This document shows, piece after piece, positions 1 to 8,771 of a stretch of 64,000 nt of DNA. This stretch comes from Enterococcus malodoratus ATCC 43197 (GTDB taxonomy: Bacteria > Bacillota > Bacilli > Lactobacillales > Enterococcaceae): the NCBI RefSeq assembly GCF_000407185.1, contig NZ_KE136484.1, positions 186,001-250,000 of the forward strand, written 5' to 3'. The number at the start of each line of letters is the position of its first letter. Position 1 is the stretch's first letter. The notes below the pieces were generated by a model. It did no database searches, was not told where the DNA came from, and saw nothing but the letters and a program-made list of their open reading frames with translations. The translations under genes and the position numbers were made by a program.

Positions 1-1
1 A

Positions 2-745
2 ATTGGAGCAGCTATTGTCAAAGAATTATGCGATTTGGGAATCAATGTTGTGAATGCAGATTTGAGAGCCGGATCATTTACTCACGAAAATTTGTTCTTC
101 AGTCAAACAGATGTTACTTCTCCCGAATCAGTTGAACAAACGGTAGAAACAGCCGTTACGAAATTTCAAACGATTGATGCCGTGGTCAATAACGCGGGGA
201 TCAATATACCAGCTTTACTCGTTGATGAAGAAATGACAGAAGAAGGCAAGTTCCAAATCAACGAACACATTTTTAATAAAATGATCGCGATCAATCAAAA
301 AGGTGTCTATCTGATGGGACAAGCGGTCGGTCGTGTGATGGTCAAACAGGGATACGGCGTCATCATCAATATGTCATCGGAATGCGGTTTGGAAGGTTCT
401 GAAGGTCAGAGTGTTTATGCGGCAACCAAAGCCGCGGTCAATAGTTTTACCCGTTCGTGGGCCAAAGAATTAGGGAAAAAAGGGGTTCGCGTAGTAGGAA
501 TCGCGCCCGGCATCATGGAAGAAACGGGTTTACGCACGATCGAATATGAAACAGCACTCGCTTATACACGGGGGATCTCTGTTGAACAATTACGTGCTGG
601 CTACAGCAATACGAAAACTATTCCTTTAGGACGTGACGGTAAATTAAGGGAAGTCGCTGATCTTGTTGCTTATTTTGTTTCTGGCCGTTCGAGTTATGTG
701 GATGGCGTCACCGTCAATGTGGCAGGTGGTAAAACCCGAGGGTAG
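2..745 (+). CDS. sorF: sorbitol-6-phosphate 2-dehydrogenase (SDR family), 5' end cut by window
   Basis: Short-chain dehydrogenase expected to interconvert D-glucitol 6-phosphate and fructose 6-phosphate in the cytoplasm, the last step of L-sorbose use. The frame is open to base 2 and reads GAAIVKELCDLGINVV, the end of the Rossmann glycine-rich motif, so the real start lies before the window and the TTG near base 35 is internal. Visible SDR features are the NNAG motif, the catalytic Ser of MSSECG, YAATK (Tyr and Lys) and a C-terminal DGVTVNVAGG. It heads, in this window, a run of sorbose-family PTS genes and lies 35 bases before the EIIA gene. Substrate assignment rests on family resemblance plus the operon. 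Confidence 0.85.
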   Translation: MGAAIVKELCDLGINVVNADLRAGSFTHENLFFSQTDVTSPESVEQTVETAVTKFQTIDAVVNNAGINIPALLVDEEMTEEGKFQINEHIFNKMIAINQKGVYLMGQAVGRVMVKQGYGVIINMSSECGLEGSEGQSVYAATKAAVNSFTRSWAKELGKKGVRVVGIAPGIMEETGLRTIEYETALAYTRGISVEQLRAGYSNTKTIPLGRDGKLREVADLVAYFVSGRSSYVDGVTVNVAGGKTRG

Positions 746-780
746 GATATCCGTTTATTAATAAGAACTAGGAGGTTTTT

Positions 781-1194
781 ATGAACAAAGTAATTTTAGT
801 GGCTCATGGCAAGTTGGCCCATGAGATGAAGAATTCAGCTGAGATGATTTTTGGCGCGCTGCCAGATTTTGAATCCGTCGAATTTTTGAAGGAGGAAGGC
901 TTGGACACGATCCAAGAAAAAATCACGGCGGCAATGGATGACGATACGACATCCTATCTTGTATTGACCGATTTGTTTTGCGGCACCCCATACAATGCTA
1001 GTTGTGCGGTCGCTATGAAAAATCCCGAACGCGAGATCGAGGTCGTGTCGGGAATGTCGCTGCCGATCGTCTTAGAGGTAGCGAGTATGTTAGGAAGTGG
1101 TCTGCAAGATATTGTGAATCATGCAACAAGTATTCCATGCGATACAGTGAAAGCGTTTAAACAGCAAGTGATTGAAGAAGAGGAGGATTTTTAA
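781..1194 (+). CDS. sorA: PTS mannose/sorbose-family EIIA component
   Basis: Cytoplasmic phosphocarrier of a mannose-family PTS. It accepts phosphate from HPr on a histidine, expected to be His9 in the N-terminal VAHGKLAHEM, and passes it to EIIB. The 137-residue length fits the EIIA-Man fold, and FCGTPYNAS matches the conserved loop of that family. A GGAGG lies just upstream of the ATG. The gene sits between sorF and the EIIB gene, with 1 base between its stop and the next ATG. Family assignment is firm; sorbose as substrate is inferred from the operon. Confidence 0.88.
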   Translation: MNKVILVAHGKLAHEMKNSAEMIFGALPDFESVEFLKEEGLDTIQEKITAAMDDDTTSYLVLTDLFCGTPYNASCAVAMKNPEREIEVVSGMSLPIVLEVASMLGSGLQDIVNHATSIPCDTVKAFKQQVIEEEEDF

Positions 1195-1195
1195 G

Positions 1196-1684
1196 ATGCA
1201 AATCAAATTAGCACGAGTGGATGATCGATTGATTCACGGACAAGTAGCGACGGTTTGGGCGAAGGAAGCTGGCGCGAAACGAATCATTGTCGTCAGCAAA
1301 GAAGTCGCGAATGATGACATTCGAAAAACATTAGTAAAACAAGCTGCACCTCCAGGAATCAAAGTGAATATCGTCGACCCAGAAAAAGCGGTGAAGGTCT
1401 ATAACAATCCGAAATATGCGGACGAAACGGTCTTCTACCTATTCACCAACCCAATGGAAGTTTTGGAATTAGTACAATTAAACGTACCGATCAAATCCAT
1501 CAATATTGGTGGGATGCAATTCAAAACTGGACGAACACAAATTACGAAAGCCGTCTCAGTCGATCAAACAGAAGCCGAAGCTTTTCGCAACTTAGAATCT
1601 GCAGGAGTGGAATTGGACTTGCGAGTCGTTGCAACCGATCCGAAAGGCAACTTTGAAGAAAAACTAAAAGAAGCAGGGTTTTAA
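1196..1684 (+). CDS. sorB: PTS mannose/sorbose-family EIIB component
   Basis: Cytoplasmic EIIB (162 residues) of the sorbose PTS. It begins MQIKLARVDDRLIHGQV, the diagnostic N-terminus of the mannose family, in which His14 carries the phosphoryl group. I chose the ATG at 1196 over a longer upstream frame because AGGAGG lies 9 bases before it and the family starts exactly there. The end is compact and the gene is followed by a 168-bp gap that splits it from EIIC, unusual inside this operon, and which holds a repeat fragment. Confidence 0.9.
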   Translation: MQIKLARVDDRLIHGQVATVWAKEAGAKRIIVVSKEVANDDIRKTLVKQAAPPGIKVNIVDPEKAVKVYNNPKYADETVFYLFTNPMEVLELVQLNVPIKSINIGGMQFKTGRTQITKAVSVDQTEAEAFRNLESAGVELDLRVVATDPKGNFEEKLKEAGF

Positions 1685-1769
1685 ATATTGGATGGCAGTT
1701 CCACTTTTTACAGTTGGATTATGTGAAAAAACACTACGACAAGATAAGTCATTAGAAAGTGTTAAAGAA

Positions 1770-1823
1770 CATAGTGGAATGGTATACGGTTTGAAGATCG
1801 AACTCATTTAAAAAAAAATGATT
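1770..1823 (+). repeat. partial copy of intergenic repeat family inside sor operon
   Basis: The sequence carries the shared pieces GGAATGGTATACG, GAAGATCGAACTCATTT and AAATGA found, in the same order, in the intergenic repeats near 14.9, 15.1, 21.6, 25.4, 25.6 and 32.5 kb. It lies between sorB and sorC. The rest of the 1685-1852 gap shows no gene. This is a degenerate copy, judged by eye. Confidence 0.5.
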
Positions 1824-1852
1824 ACCTTAATATAAAATAGGAGGACACAAAA

Positions 1853-2665
1853 ATGGAATTATCAGTTTTACAGATTGTACTTATTTTTCTTTTTTCATGT
1901 GTGTGCGGGATGGGCAGTGTGTTGGATGAATTTCAAACGCATCGACCGTTGATTGCGTGTACGATGGTCGGCTTGATTTTAGGAGACGTGCAGACGGGAA
2001 TTATTTTAGGTGGAACTTTGGAGCTGATCGCATTGGGCTGGATGAATATCGGCGCGGCACAGTCGCCGGATTCGGCTTTGGCAAGTGTGATCTCAACGAT
2101 TTTAGTGGTGGTTGGTCAACAGGATATTCAATCAGGTATCGCAATTGCTTTGCCCGTTGCAGCAGCTGGGCAAGTATTGACGGTTATTGCTCGAACGATC
2201 ACGGTCGCGTTCCAACATGCGGCGGATCGTGAAGCGGAGAAAGCGAATTTCAATAAAATTATCCTCCTGCATTTTAGTGCTTTGTTTATTCAAGCATTAC
2301 GTGTTGCGATTCCAGCAACAATCGTGGCCGCTTTCGTCAGTGCGGAGATGGTGACGAACATGTTGAACATGATCCCAGATGTGATTACTGGTGGTCTGGC
2401 GGTAGCTGGCGGATTCATCGTTGTGGTCGGATATGCGATGGTTTTGAATATGATGAGTGTTGCGTACTTGATGCCGTTCTTCTATCTGGGCTTCGTCATG
2501 GGCGGTTACTTAGATTTCAGTTTATTAGCTTTCGGGATCGTTGGTTTGATTACAGCATTGTTATACGTGCAGCTGAATCCGAATTTCAAGAAGAATGAAA
2601 TCCAAAGCAATCATGTGGCGGCAGTTGTTGCCGGCGAATTAGCCGATGACGAATTAGAAGATTAG
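1853..2665 (+). CDS. sorC: PTS mannose/sorbose-family EIIC membrane component
   Basis: Integral membrane EIIC (270 residues) of the sorbose PTS. The N-terminus (MELSVLQIVLIFLFSCVCGM) and the GTLELIALGWMNIGAAQSPD stretch around residues 55-75 are typical of EIIC-Man/Sor. Several long hydrophobic helices follow, and the C-terminal tail is charged and acidic. GGAGG precedes the ATG by a normal spacing. It pairs with the EIID gene 13 bases downstream, with which it forms the translocation channel. Confidence 0.9.
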   Translation: MELSVLQIVLIFLFSCVCGMGSVLDEFQTHRPLIACTMVGLILGDVQTGIILGGTLELIALGWMNIGAAQSPDSALASVISTILVVVGQQDIQSGIAIALPVAAAGQVLTVIARTITVAFQHAADREAEKANFNKIILLHFSALFIQALRVAIPATIVAAFVSAEMVTNMLNMIPDVITGGLAVAGGFIVVVGYAMVLNMMSVAYLMPFFYLGFVMGGYLDFSLLAFGIVGLITALLYVQLNPNFKKNEIQSNHVAAVVAGELADDELED

Positions 2666-2678
2666 GAGGATAGCGTAA

Positions 2679-3542
2679 ATGGAAAATACTTCAATAGTAG
2701 AAACTAAAAAAGATATCTATGCGCAATCGCAATTAACTAAAAAAGATTTGATGACGACATTTGTCTTTTCGAATTTTCAGCAGGCATCTTTCAACTTTGA
2801 ACGAATTCATGCTTTGGCGTTTTGTGTGGATATGATCCCAACGATTCGCCGTGTTTATAAAACAAAAGAAGAGCAATCTGAAGCGTTGAAGCGTCACTTG
2901 ACCTTTTTCAATACGACACCGGCAGTTTGTGGTCCGGTGATCGGTGTAACGATGGCGATGGAAGAAGCGCGGGCAAGCGGCGCGGATATCGATGATGGAA
3001 CAATCAATAGTTTGAAGGTTGGATTGATGGGACCGTTGGCAGGTGTTGGGGATCCGTTAGTTTGGGGAACTTTACGACCGATCACTGCGGCCTTAGGAGC
3101 ATCGTTGGCTTTATCTGGCAATGTGATGGGACCGATTTTGTTTTTCGTGGCCTTCAATGCGATTCGATTATCGATGAAATGGTTTGGTTTAACGTATGGG
3201 TTCAGCAAAGGGATGGATATCGTCAAAGATCTATCCGGCAATTTGTTGCAAAAATTGACCGAGGGCGCAACGATTTTAGGCTTGTTCATCATGGGTGTCT
3301 TAGTTACCAAATGGACGACTATCAACATTCCGCTGATTGTGTCAAAAACACCCGGCACAGACGGCAAAGATGTGATCACAACAGTCCAAAATGTTTTGGA
3401 TGATTTAGTCCCAGGATTGCCAGCGTTAGGCTTGACCTTGTTGATGATGTATTTGTTGAAGAAAAAAGTCAGCCCAATCGTGTTGATCTTCGTATTGTTC
3501 GCAGTAGGGATCATCGGTTATTGGTTAGGAATTTTGGCTTAA
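2679..3542 (+). CDS. sorD: PTS mannose/sorbose-family EIID membrane component
   Basis: EIID (287 residues), found only in mannose-family PTS systems. It forms the membrane complex with EIIC. Recognisable blocks are LTKKDLMTTFVFSNFQQASF, then FFNTTPAVCGPVIGVTMAMEE and GLMGPLAGVGDPLVWGTLRP, followed by hydrophobic helices to the C-terminus. AGGAGG lies in the short gap after sorC. A long reverse-strand frame overlying this gene is a shadow of its codon pattern. Confidence 0.9.
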   Translation: MENTSIVETKKDIYAQSQLTKKDLMTTFVFSNFQQASFNFERIHALAFCVDMIPTIRRVYKTKEEQSEALKRHLTFFNTTPAVCGPVIGVTMAMEEARASGADIDDGTINSLKVGLMGPLAGVGDPLVWGTLRPITAALGASLALSGNVMGPILFFVAFNAIRLSMKWFGLTYGFSKGMDIVKDLSGNLLQKLTEGATILGLFIMGVLVTKWTTINIPLIVSKTPGTDGKDVITTVQNVLDDLVPGLPALGLTLLMMYLLKKKVSPIVLIFVLFAVGIIGYWLGILA

Positions 3543-3572
3543 TAATAGAGTCATATTTTAGGAGGAGTAGTA

Positions 3573-4799
3573 GTGAAGACGAAAGCAGTGCGTTTATATG
3601 GTAAGAAAGATTTGCGCTTGGAGGAATTTGAATTACCTGAGATCAAAGAAAATGAAATTTTAGCATCCGTGATTACCGACAGTATTTGTATGTCGACTTG
3701 GAAACTAGCCAATCAAGGAGCGGACCACAAAAAAGCGCCAAACGATCTTGCGGAAAATCCCATCATCATCGGTCATGAGTTTTGTGGCGAGCTGTTAGAA
3801 GTGGGCGGAAAATGGGCGCACAAATATAAAAAGGGCGAGCGTTATGTCCTGCAGGCAAATCTGCAATTGCCGGATCGTCCGGATTGTCCAGGCTATTCCT
3901 ATCCTTATACAGGCGGCGATGCGACTTACATCGTGATCTCGGAAGATGTCATGAATCAGGACTGTTTGATTCCTTATAAAGGCGAAACTTATTTTGAAGG
4001 TTCATTGATCGAACCATTGTCTTGTGTGATTGGTGCCTTTGAAGCAAATTATCATCTGAAAGATGGATCTTATGAACATAAAATGGGAATCAAAGCAGAT
4101 GGAAATCTGTTAATTATGGGCGGTACTGGTCCGATGGGATTATTGGCGATCGATTATGCTTTGCACGGTCCGATCAAACCGAAGAAATTAGTAGTAACAG
4201 ATCGTGATGCAGAAAAATTGGCTCGCGCAGAAAAACTGTATCCAAGCCAAAACGGGATCGAAGTTTCTTATGTAAATGTTGCGGATGTGAAAGATCAAGT
4301 TCGTTTGTTAAAAGAAACAGTCGACGGCGGGTTCGATGATATCTTCGTCATGATTCCTGTTGGTTCAGTGGTAAGTGATGCGGCAGCAATGTTGAATCCG
4401 GACGGGTGTCTGAATTTCTTCGCAGGTCCGCAAGACAAAGAGTTTTCGGCTAACGTAAACTTTTATGATGTCCATTACTCATTTACTCATTTTGTCGGAA
4501 CATCCGGTGGGAATACTGAAGACATGCGAAAAGCAGTCAAACTAATCGAAGACAAACAAGTAAAAGTAGCGAATGTTGTTACTCACATACTAGGTTTAGA
4601 TGCGGTAGGTGAAACAACGCTAAATCAACCAGCGATTGGCGGAGGGAAAAAATTAGTCTATACCCACAAGCAATCAGAATTGAAAAAATTATCGGAAATG
4701 GATGCACAATCTGAACTAGGGAAAATCTTAGCGGAAACGGATGGTATTTGGAGTCAAAAAGCTGAAAACTATGTCTTAAAATATTACCCAAATATTTAA
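3573..4799 (+). CDS. sorE: L-sorbose 1-phosphate reductase
   Basis: Zinc-type medium-chain dehydrogenase (408 residues) expected to reduce L-sorbose 1-phosphate, made by the PTS, to D-glucitol 6-phosphate, which SorF then oxidises. Evidence is the GroES-like N-terminus, IIIGHEFCGE near residue 65, the Rossmann motif MGGTGPMGLLA around residue 188, and the length. The start is GTG, with GGAGG nine bases before it. The gene is last in the sor operon and ends shortly before a strong bidirectional terminator. Together, sorF, four EII genes and sorE give a complete import-to-fructose-6-phosphate route. Confidence 0.85.
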   Translation: MKTKAVRLYGKKDLRLEEFELPEIKENEILASVITDSICMSTWKLANQGADHKKAPNDLAENPIIIGHEFCGELLEVGGKWAHKYKKGERYVLQANLQLPDRPDCPGYSYPYTGGDATYIVISEDVMNQDCLIPYKGETYFEGSLIEPLSCVIGAFEANYHLKDGSYEHKMGIKADGNLLIMGGTGPMGLLAIDYALHGPIKPKKLVVTDRDAEKLARAEKLYPSQNGIEVSYVNVADVKDQVRLLKETVDGGFDDIFVMIPVGSVVSDAAAMLNPDGCLNFFAGPQDKEFSANVNFYDVHYSFTHFVGTSGGNTEDMRKAVKLIEDKQVKVANVVTHILGLDAVGETTLNQPAIGGGKKLVYTHKQSELKKLSEMDAQSELGKILAETDGIWSQKAENYVLKYYPNI

Positions 4800-4894
4800 T
4801 ATTATATTAAGTAAATGAAATTTCTGCTTTTCCGTCTTTTTTCAAATTTTTAATGTTCGTGTTTTAGCGTGGAAATGACCAGATTATTAAAAAG

Positions 4895-4936
4895 GATCAC
4901 CGCAGAAAAGTATTCACTTTCTGCGGTGATCTTTTA
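4895..4936. terminator. bidirectional intrinsic terminator between sorE and the esterase
   Basis: A 14-bp perfect stem (GATCACCGCAGAAA with TTTCTGCGGTGATC) and a 9-base loop, with T-rich sequence on the right and A-rich sequence on the left. It lies between two converging genes and can serve both. Confidence 0.88.
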
Positions 4937-5701
4937 TAGATTATCCTTCAAAAATTGAACGGTTGCTTGATAAGCAATATCCGAATAGCCTTCTCCATGA
5001 ACAGTACCAGTGATCAATTTGGTTTCACTAGGTACGCCTTTTTCGGCTAGAGCGGATTGTAATTTATAAACACCTGATAAAGGGACCAATTCATTTAGCG
5101 AGTTGGCGATGAAAAGCGGCCCGCTGTTATTTGAGACACGGGATAAAGGATCTGCCTGTTTCAAAAGTTCTGTGTCTTGATTTACATAGTTCAGGATAAA
5201 CCATTTATAAAAGGCATCGTTACTGCCGTCCTGATCGATTTTCCCACTAGCTTGCTTATCAAAATCAGGTTTTTGGTTCATAGCAGGAACGACTTCTGGA
5301 TGCTTCTGCACCCAATCGTAAAGATCGATGATACCCGACCAAGAAGCTGCTGGAATACCTTTTTGCAGAGCCAGTTCAATCGATAAATTTCCGCCGGCAG
5401 AAGAACCAAGAGCGGTGATCTTTCCGTTTACTGGATAGTCGCTTGCTGTCAGCCAATCATAAACCTTCAGTAAATCATCCATTGCAGCTGGAAAAATATG
5501 ATCTGGAGCTAAGCGATAGTTAGGGACGACAACGAGAAAGCCATCCGCTGATAAACGTTCTGCTAAAGCTGTTTCTTTATTTTTATCGCCGCGGAACCAG
5601 CCGCCGCCATGGATCAGGATGATGGCCGCCTCGATTTTTTCTGGTTCATAAAGGTCTAATGCTAATTGATTCTTTTCATCATACACATAATCTTTGATCA
5701 T
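4934..5701 (-). CDS. alpha/beta hydrolase, hormone-sensitive-lipase-like esterase
   Basis: Cytoplasmic carboxylesterase-like enzyme (255 residues, no signal peptide). Residues 29-34 give the HGGGW oxyanion motif, the nucleophile elbow reads GSSAGG near residue 100, and a late histidine (TVHGEGYSD, about residue 235) completes the likely triad. The natural substrate is unknown. It follows a small unknown gene on the same strand with a 28-base gap, so the two are probably co-transcribed, ending at the shared terminator with sorE. Confidence 0.8.
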   Translation of the reverse strand: MIKDYVYDEKNQLALDLYEPEKIEAAIILIHGGGWFRGDKNKETALAERLSADGFLVVVPNYRLAPDHIFPAAMDDLLKVYDWLTASDYPVNGKITALGSSAGGNLSIELALQKGIPAASWSGIIDLYDWVQKHPEVVPAMNQKPDFDKQASGKIDQDGSNDAFYKWFILNYVNQDTELLKQADPLSRVSNNSGPLFIANSLNELVPLSGVYKLQSALAEKGVPSETKLITGTVHGEGYSDIAYQATVQFLKDNL

Positions 5702-5729
5702 GCTTTTTCGCTCCTCTTTCGAAAATCCT

Positions 5730-6101
5730 TTAAATCAATTCATTTTCTTTGGTAGATTTGGGCTGTTGCTTCATCAGCTCGTCTAAAACAGTTAATAGTG
5801 TCTGATGAGCTTCGTCGTAGCTGTCTAGTTGATCTCCGAATTGTTGATTGAATTCCTCTAATCCACCTTTTACGAAGGCGTATTCATATTGATAAACTGC
5901 ATCATAAGCTTTCGTAAAACGTTGAAGCAGCTCCGTTTGAGAATCCAATTGCAAAGCCATTTGAATCACGCGGAAATCAGTGTAGGCTAATTCGAATTGA
6001 ATCGCCCAGATACGTATAAATTCGTGTTGATTTTTGATATGCAAAAAGTGATGTTCGGTCGTCCATGTTAGATTTTTGATCGCTCCTAAAACGTCAAGCA
6101 T
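5730..6101 (-). CDS. unknown 123-residue protein
   Basis: I do not recognise this family. I place the start at the ATG ending at 6101 because AGGTGA lies just upstream of it and a longer frame adds unlikely residues. The product is soluble, rich in aromatic and acidic residues (WTTEHHFLHI, then helical Q/L-rich stretches), and looks all-helical. It probably forms a two-gene unit with the esterase downstream and is divergent from the LacI gene, with about 150 bases between the starts. Confidence 0.65.
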   Translation of the reverse strand: MLDVLGAIKNLTWTTEHHFLHIKNQHEFIRIWAIQFELAYTDFRVIQMALQLDSQTELLQRFTKAYDAVYQYEYAFVKGGLEEFNQQFGDQLDSYDEAHQTLLTVLDELMKQQPKSTKENELI

Positions 6102-6250
6102 TTTTCTCACCTGCCTTGTGGTTCGTATACTCATAATCTACGCTCTTTTTTATACAGAGCAAGCAAGAAGTCTTGCCTTTTGATGAAAAAGGCTTTCTTT
6201 CTAATTTTTCCTTTGCTACACTTAAAAAAAATGCAGAGAGAGGGTCCATG

Positions 6251-7267
6251 ATGAAGATCACCATCAAAGAAATCGCTGAAATGGCAGGTGTTTCAGTAAC
6301 GACTGTATCGCAGATTTTAAACAATAAGGGCAGTCGCTTCAGCGAACAGACACGTAAAAAGGTCTTAGCGATCGTTGAAGAATATCAGTATAAACCGGAT
6401 TTTTTCGCGGCAAATTTGATCAATCGGCATTCGAAAACGATCGGGATGATCGTGCCGGATGTGACAGACTTTTTCTTCTCAAAAGTAATTGAAGGGGTAG
6501 AGAGTTATTTAAACCCATTGGGCTATATGATTATTTTGTGCAACTCACGTCATGATATCGAGCAAGAAAAACGTTATTTAAATGAATTGTCACACCGTTC
6601 AGTTGACGGAATCCTGTTAGCGACGCCGAACCATTTAGATGAAGAACACAAGCTGGGCAGCGAGTTCTACCGAAAACACCCGATCGTGTTGATTGACCGC
6701 GGCTTGAATGATCGTGACTGGGGACAACTGCTGGTTGAAGAATATGCAGGGGCACAAGAAGTTCTGCGGATGCTGGTAGATAAGGGGCATCGGCATATCG
6801 GCATGTTGAAAGAGAGTCAAGGCTATTACCAATTAACGGAACGGGTTAAAGCCTATCGGCAAGTCATTTTTGAATATCAATTGCCCTTTGAAGAAAGTTA
6901 TATTTGTTCCGGTGACCTAACGATTGCCGGCGGCTACCACGCCGCGAAGGAAGTATTAAAGAATGAAAAAATTACCGCGATTTTCTGCGGGAACGATGAG
7001 ATGGCCATTGGCTGCTATCAAGCAATCTATGAAGCCGGTTTAAAAATTCCTGAGGATATTTCGGTCGTCGGATTTGATGGGTTAGAGGTCAGTAAATACA
7101 TGGTTCCGCCGTTGACGACAGTCTTTCAGCCAAGTACTGAAATTGGTTTTTCTGCTGCAAAATTCTTAGTGGATGCGATCAATTTCCCTTCTCAGCGAAT
7201 TCCGAATAAAATCTTCCAAACTAAATTAATTATTCGTGAGAGTGTGAAAAAAACAGGTCAGGGTTGA
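6251..7267 (+). CDS. LacI-family transcriptional regulator
   Basis: DNA-binding repressor (338 residues). The N-terminus MKITIKEIAEMAGVSVTTVS is a canonical LacI helix-turn-helix, followed by the hinge and a periplasmic-binding-like sensor domain (TIGMIVPDVTDFFFSKVIEG onwards). It is most like the RbsR/CcpA branch. I chose the ATG at 6251 (a second ATG is directly before it) with GAGAGGG upstream. It lies immediately 5' of the nucleoside operon, and its stop codon is embedded in a strong promoter for the genes downstream, so it plausibly controls that operon. The effector is unknown. Confidence 0.88.
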   Translation: MKITIKEIAEMAGVSVTTVSQILNNKGSRFSEQTRKKVLAIVEEYQYKPDFFAANLINRHSKTIGMIVPDVTDFFFSKVIEGVESYLNPLGYMIILCNSRHDIEQEKRYLNELSHRSVDGILLATPNHLDEEHKLGSEFYRKHPIVLIDRGLNDRDWGQLLVEEYAGAQEVLRMLVDKGHRHIGMLKESQGYYQLTERVKAYRQVIFEYQLPFEESYICSGDLTIAGGYHAAKEVLKNEKITAIFCGNDEMAIGCYQAIYEAGLKIPEDISVVGFDGLEVSKYMVPPLTTVFQPSTEIGFSAAKFLVDAINFPSQRIPNKIFQTKLIIRESVKKTGQG

Positions 7268-7292
7268 CAACGGGATAGCTTCCCGTTATAGT
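7264..7292 (+). promoter_or_regulatory. sigma-A promoter overlapping the lacI stop codon
   Basis: TTGACA (7264-7269), a 17-bp spacer and TATAGT (7287-7292). The spacer contains an inverted repeat (AACGGGA and TCCCGTT) that could be an operator or a short hairpin. Confidence 0.65.
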
Positions 7293-7310
7293 AACAATGG
7301 CAGCGCTAAC

Positions 7311-7324
7311 AGAAAGCGCTTCTC
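7311..7324 (+). promoter_or_regulatory. candidate cre / LacI-type operator before the nucleoside operon
   Basis: AGAAAGCGCTTCTC resembles the CcpA cre consensus (TGWAARCGYTWNCW) at most positions and is centred on an AAGCGCTT palindrome. It lies between the promoter at 7264 and a second one at 7353. It could equally bind the neighbouring LacI protein. Confidence 0.5.
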
Positions 7325-7352
7325 CGATTAGTAAACTGTTTTACTAAAGTGG

Positions 7353-7380
7353 TTTACCTTTCGCATTTTTATTGTATAAT
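7353..7380 (+). promoter_or_regulatory. second promoter before pyrimidine nucleoside phosphorylase
   Basis: TTTACC (7353-7358), a 16-bp spacer and a perfect TATAAT (7375-7380), 26 bases before the start codon. The dyad GTAAAC...GTTTAC (7331-7356) covers the -35 region and could be an operator. Confidence 0.6.
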
Positions 7381-7406
7381 ATCTTTTGAAGCTTGGAGGA
7401 AAACCT

Positions 7407-8708
7407 ATGAGAATGGTAGATTTGATAGAGAAAAAAAGAGATGGAAAAACCCTATCAAAAGAAGAAATTGATTTTATTATTGAAGGCTACACAGCCAACA
7501 GTATTCCGGATTATCAAATGAGTGCATTGTTGATGGCAATTTTTTATCAGGACATGACAGATGAAGAGATTTCTCACTTAACTTTGGCAATGGCAAATTC
7601 AGGAGACATCATTGATTTATCTTCCATTGATGGAATCAAGGTGGACAAACATTCAACTGGTGGTGTCGGCGATACGACGACTTTGGTTTTAGCGCCCCTT
7701 GTTGCGAGTGTGGGTGTACCTGTAGCAAAAATGTCTGGACGTGGACTTGGATTTACTGGCGGTACCTTAGATAAATTTGAATCGATCCCCGGCTTTAAAA
7801 TTGAATTATCTGATCAAGAATTCATTGATATCGTGAACAAGAGCAAAGTCGCTGTGATTGGACAATCAGGAAATCTGGCTCCAGCAGATAAGAAGCTTTA
7901 CGCGTTACGAGATGTGACAGCGACGGTGGATTCGATTCCATTGATTGCTAGTTCAATCATGAGTAAAAAAATTGCGGCTGGTGCAGATGCGATCGTACTT
8001 GATGTTACAACTGGCGATGGTGCCTTTATGAAGGACATTGAGGACGCAAAACGTTTAGCCAAAACAATGGTACGCATCGGAAAACTTGCAGGCCGTCAAA
8101 CGATGGCCGTCATTTCGGATATGTCTGAGCCGTTAGGCGAAGCGATCGGGAACAGCTTAGAAATCGTTGAAGCGATTGATACGTTAAAAGGCAATGGGCC
8201 AGCGGATCTAACTGAAATGTGCTATGTGCTGGGTAGTCAAATGGTGGTATTGGCTGGAAAAGCTGACGCATTAGACGATGCTAGAGCAATGCTGGAAGAA
8301 GCACTGCATTCAGGAAAAGCATTAGAAAAATTCCGTGAGATGGTCAAAGACCAAGGCGGCGATCCTGCTGTGATCGATCAAACGGATAAAATCTTGACTG
8401 CTAAATATGAAATCGAGCTACCAGCGAAAGCCTCTGGGCATGTAACAAAACTAGTTGCTAATGAAATCGGCATTGCGGCAATGCTGCTGGGCGCGGGTCG
8501 TAAAACGAAGGATGATGATATCGATCATGCGGTCGGCATCAAGCTCCACAAGAAAATCGGGGATGAAGTAACGGAAGGCGAGTCATTACTAACGATTTAT
8601 GCGAATTCTAACGAAATTGATGAGGTAAAGGACTTACTTTATCAAAATATTTCGATTGGTGACAGACCAGAAGAGCCTATTTTGATCCACGATGTTATTA
8701 CAGAATAA
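7407..8708 (+). CDS. pdp: pyrimidine-nucleoside phosphorylase
   Basis: Cytoplasmic phosphorylase (433 residues) that splits thymidine, deoxyuridine or uridine with phosphate into the base and (deoxy)ribose 1-phosphate. [10 protein letters not shown] (residues 81-90) is the phosphate-binding signature, followed by [13 protein letters not shown] and a C-terminal domain with HKKIGDEV. The length equals the Bacillus Pdp family. Start at the ATG at 7407, with GGAGGA six bases before it; a TTG further upstream is unlikely. First gene of the salvage operon. Confidence 0.92.
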   Translation: MRMVDLIEKKRDGKTLSKEEIDFIIEGYTANSIPDYQMSALLMAIFYQDMTDEEISHLTLAMANSGDIIDLSSIDGIKVDKHSTGGVGDTTTLVLAPLVASVGVPVAKMSGRGLGFTGGTLDKFESIPGFKIELSDQEFIDIVNKSKVAVIGQSGNLAPADKKLYALRDVTATVDSIPLIASSIMSKKIAAGADAIVLDVTTGDGAFMKDIEDAKRLAKTMVRIGKLAGRQTMAVISDMSEPLGEAIGNSLEIVEAIDTLKGNGPADLTEMCYVLGSQMVVLAGKADALDDARAMLEEALHSGKALEKFREMVKDQGGDPAVIDQTDKILTAKYEIELPAKASGHVTKLVANEIGIAAMLLGAGRKTKDDDIDHAVGIKLHKKIGDEVTEGESLLTIYANSNEIDEVKDLLYQNISIGDRPEEPILIHDVITE

Positions 8709-8771
8709 GTAATTAAAACTTTTTTATAACAAGAAAGAATATATTATAATAGAAGAAATGGGGAATAAAGA

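Noticed and set aside
2894-3514. Long reverse-strand frame (206 codons) over the EIID gene
   Set aside because: It is fully antisense to a conserved gene, has no ribosome site and no family likeness; its amino-acid mix mirrors the membrane-protein codons on the other strand.
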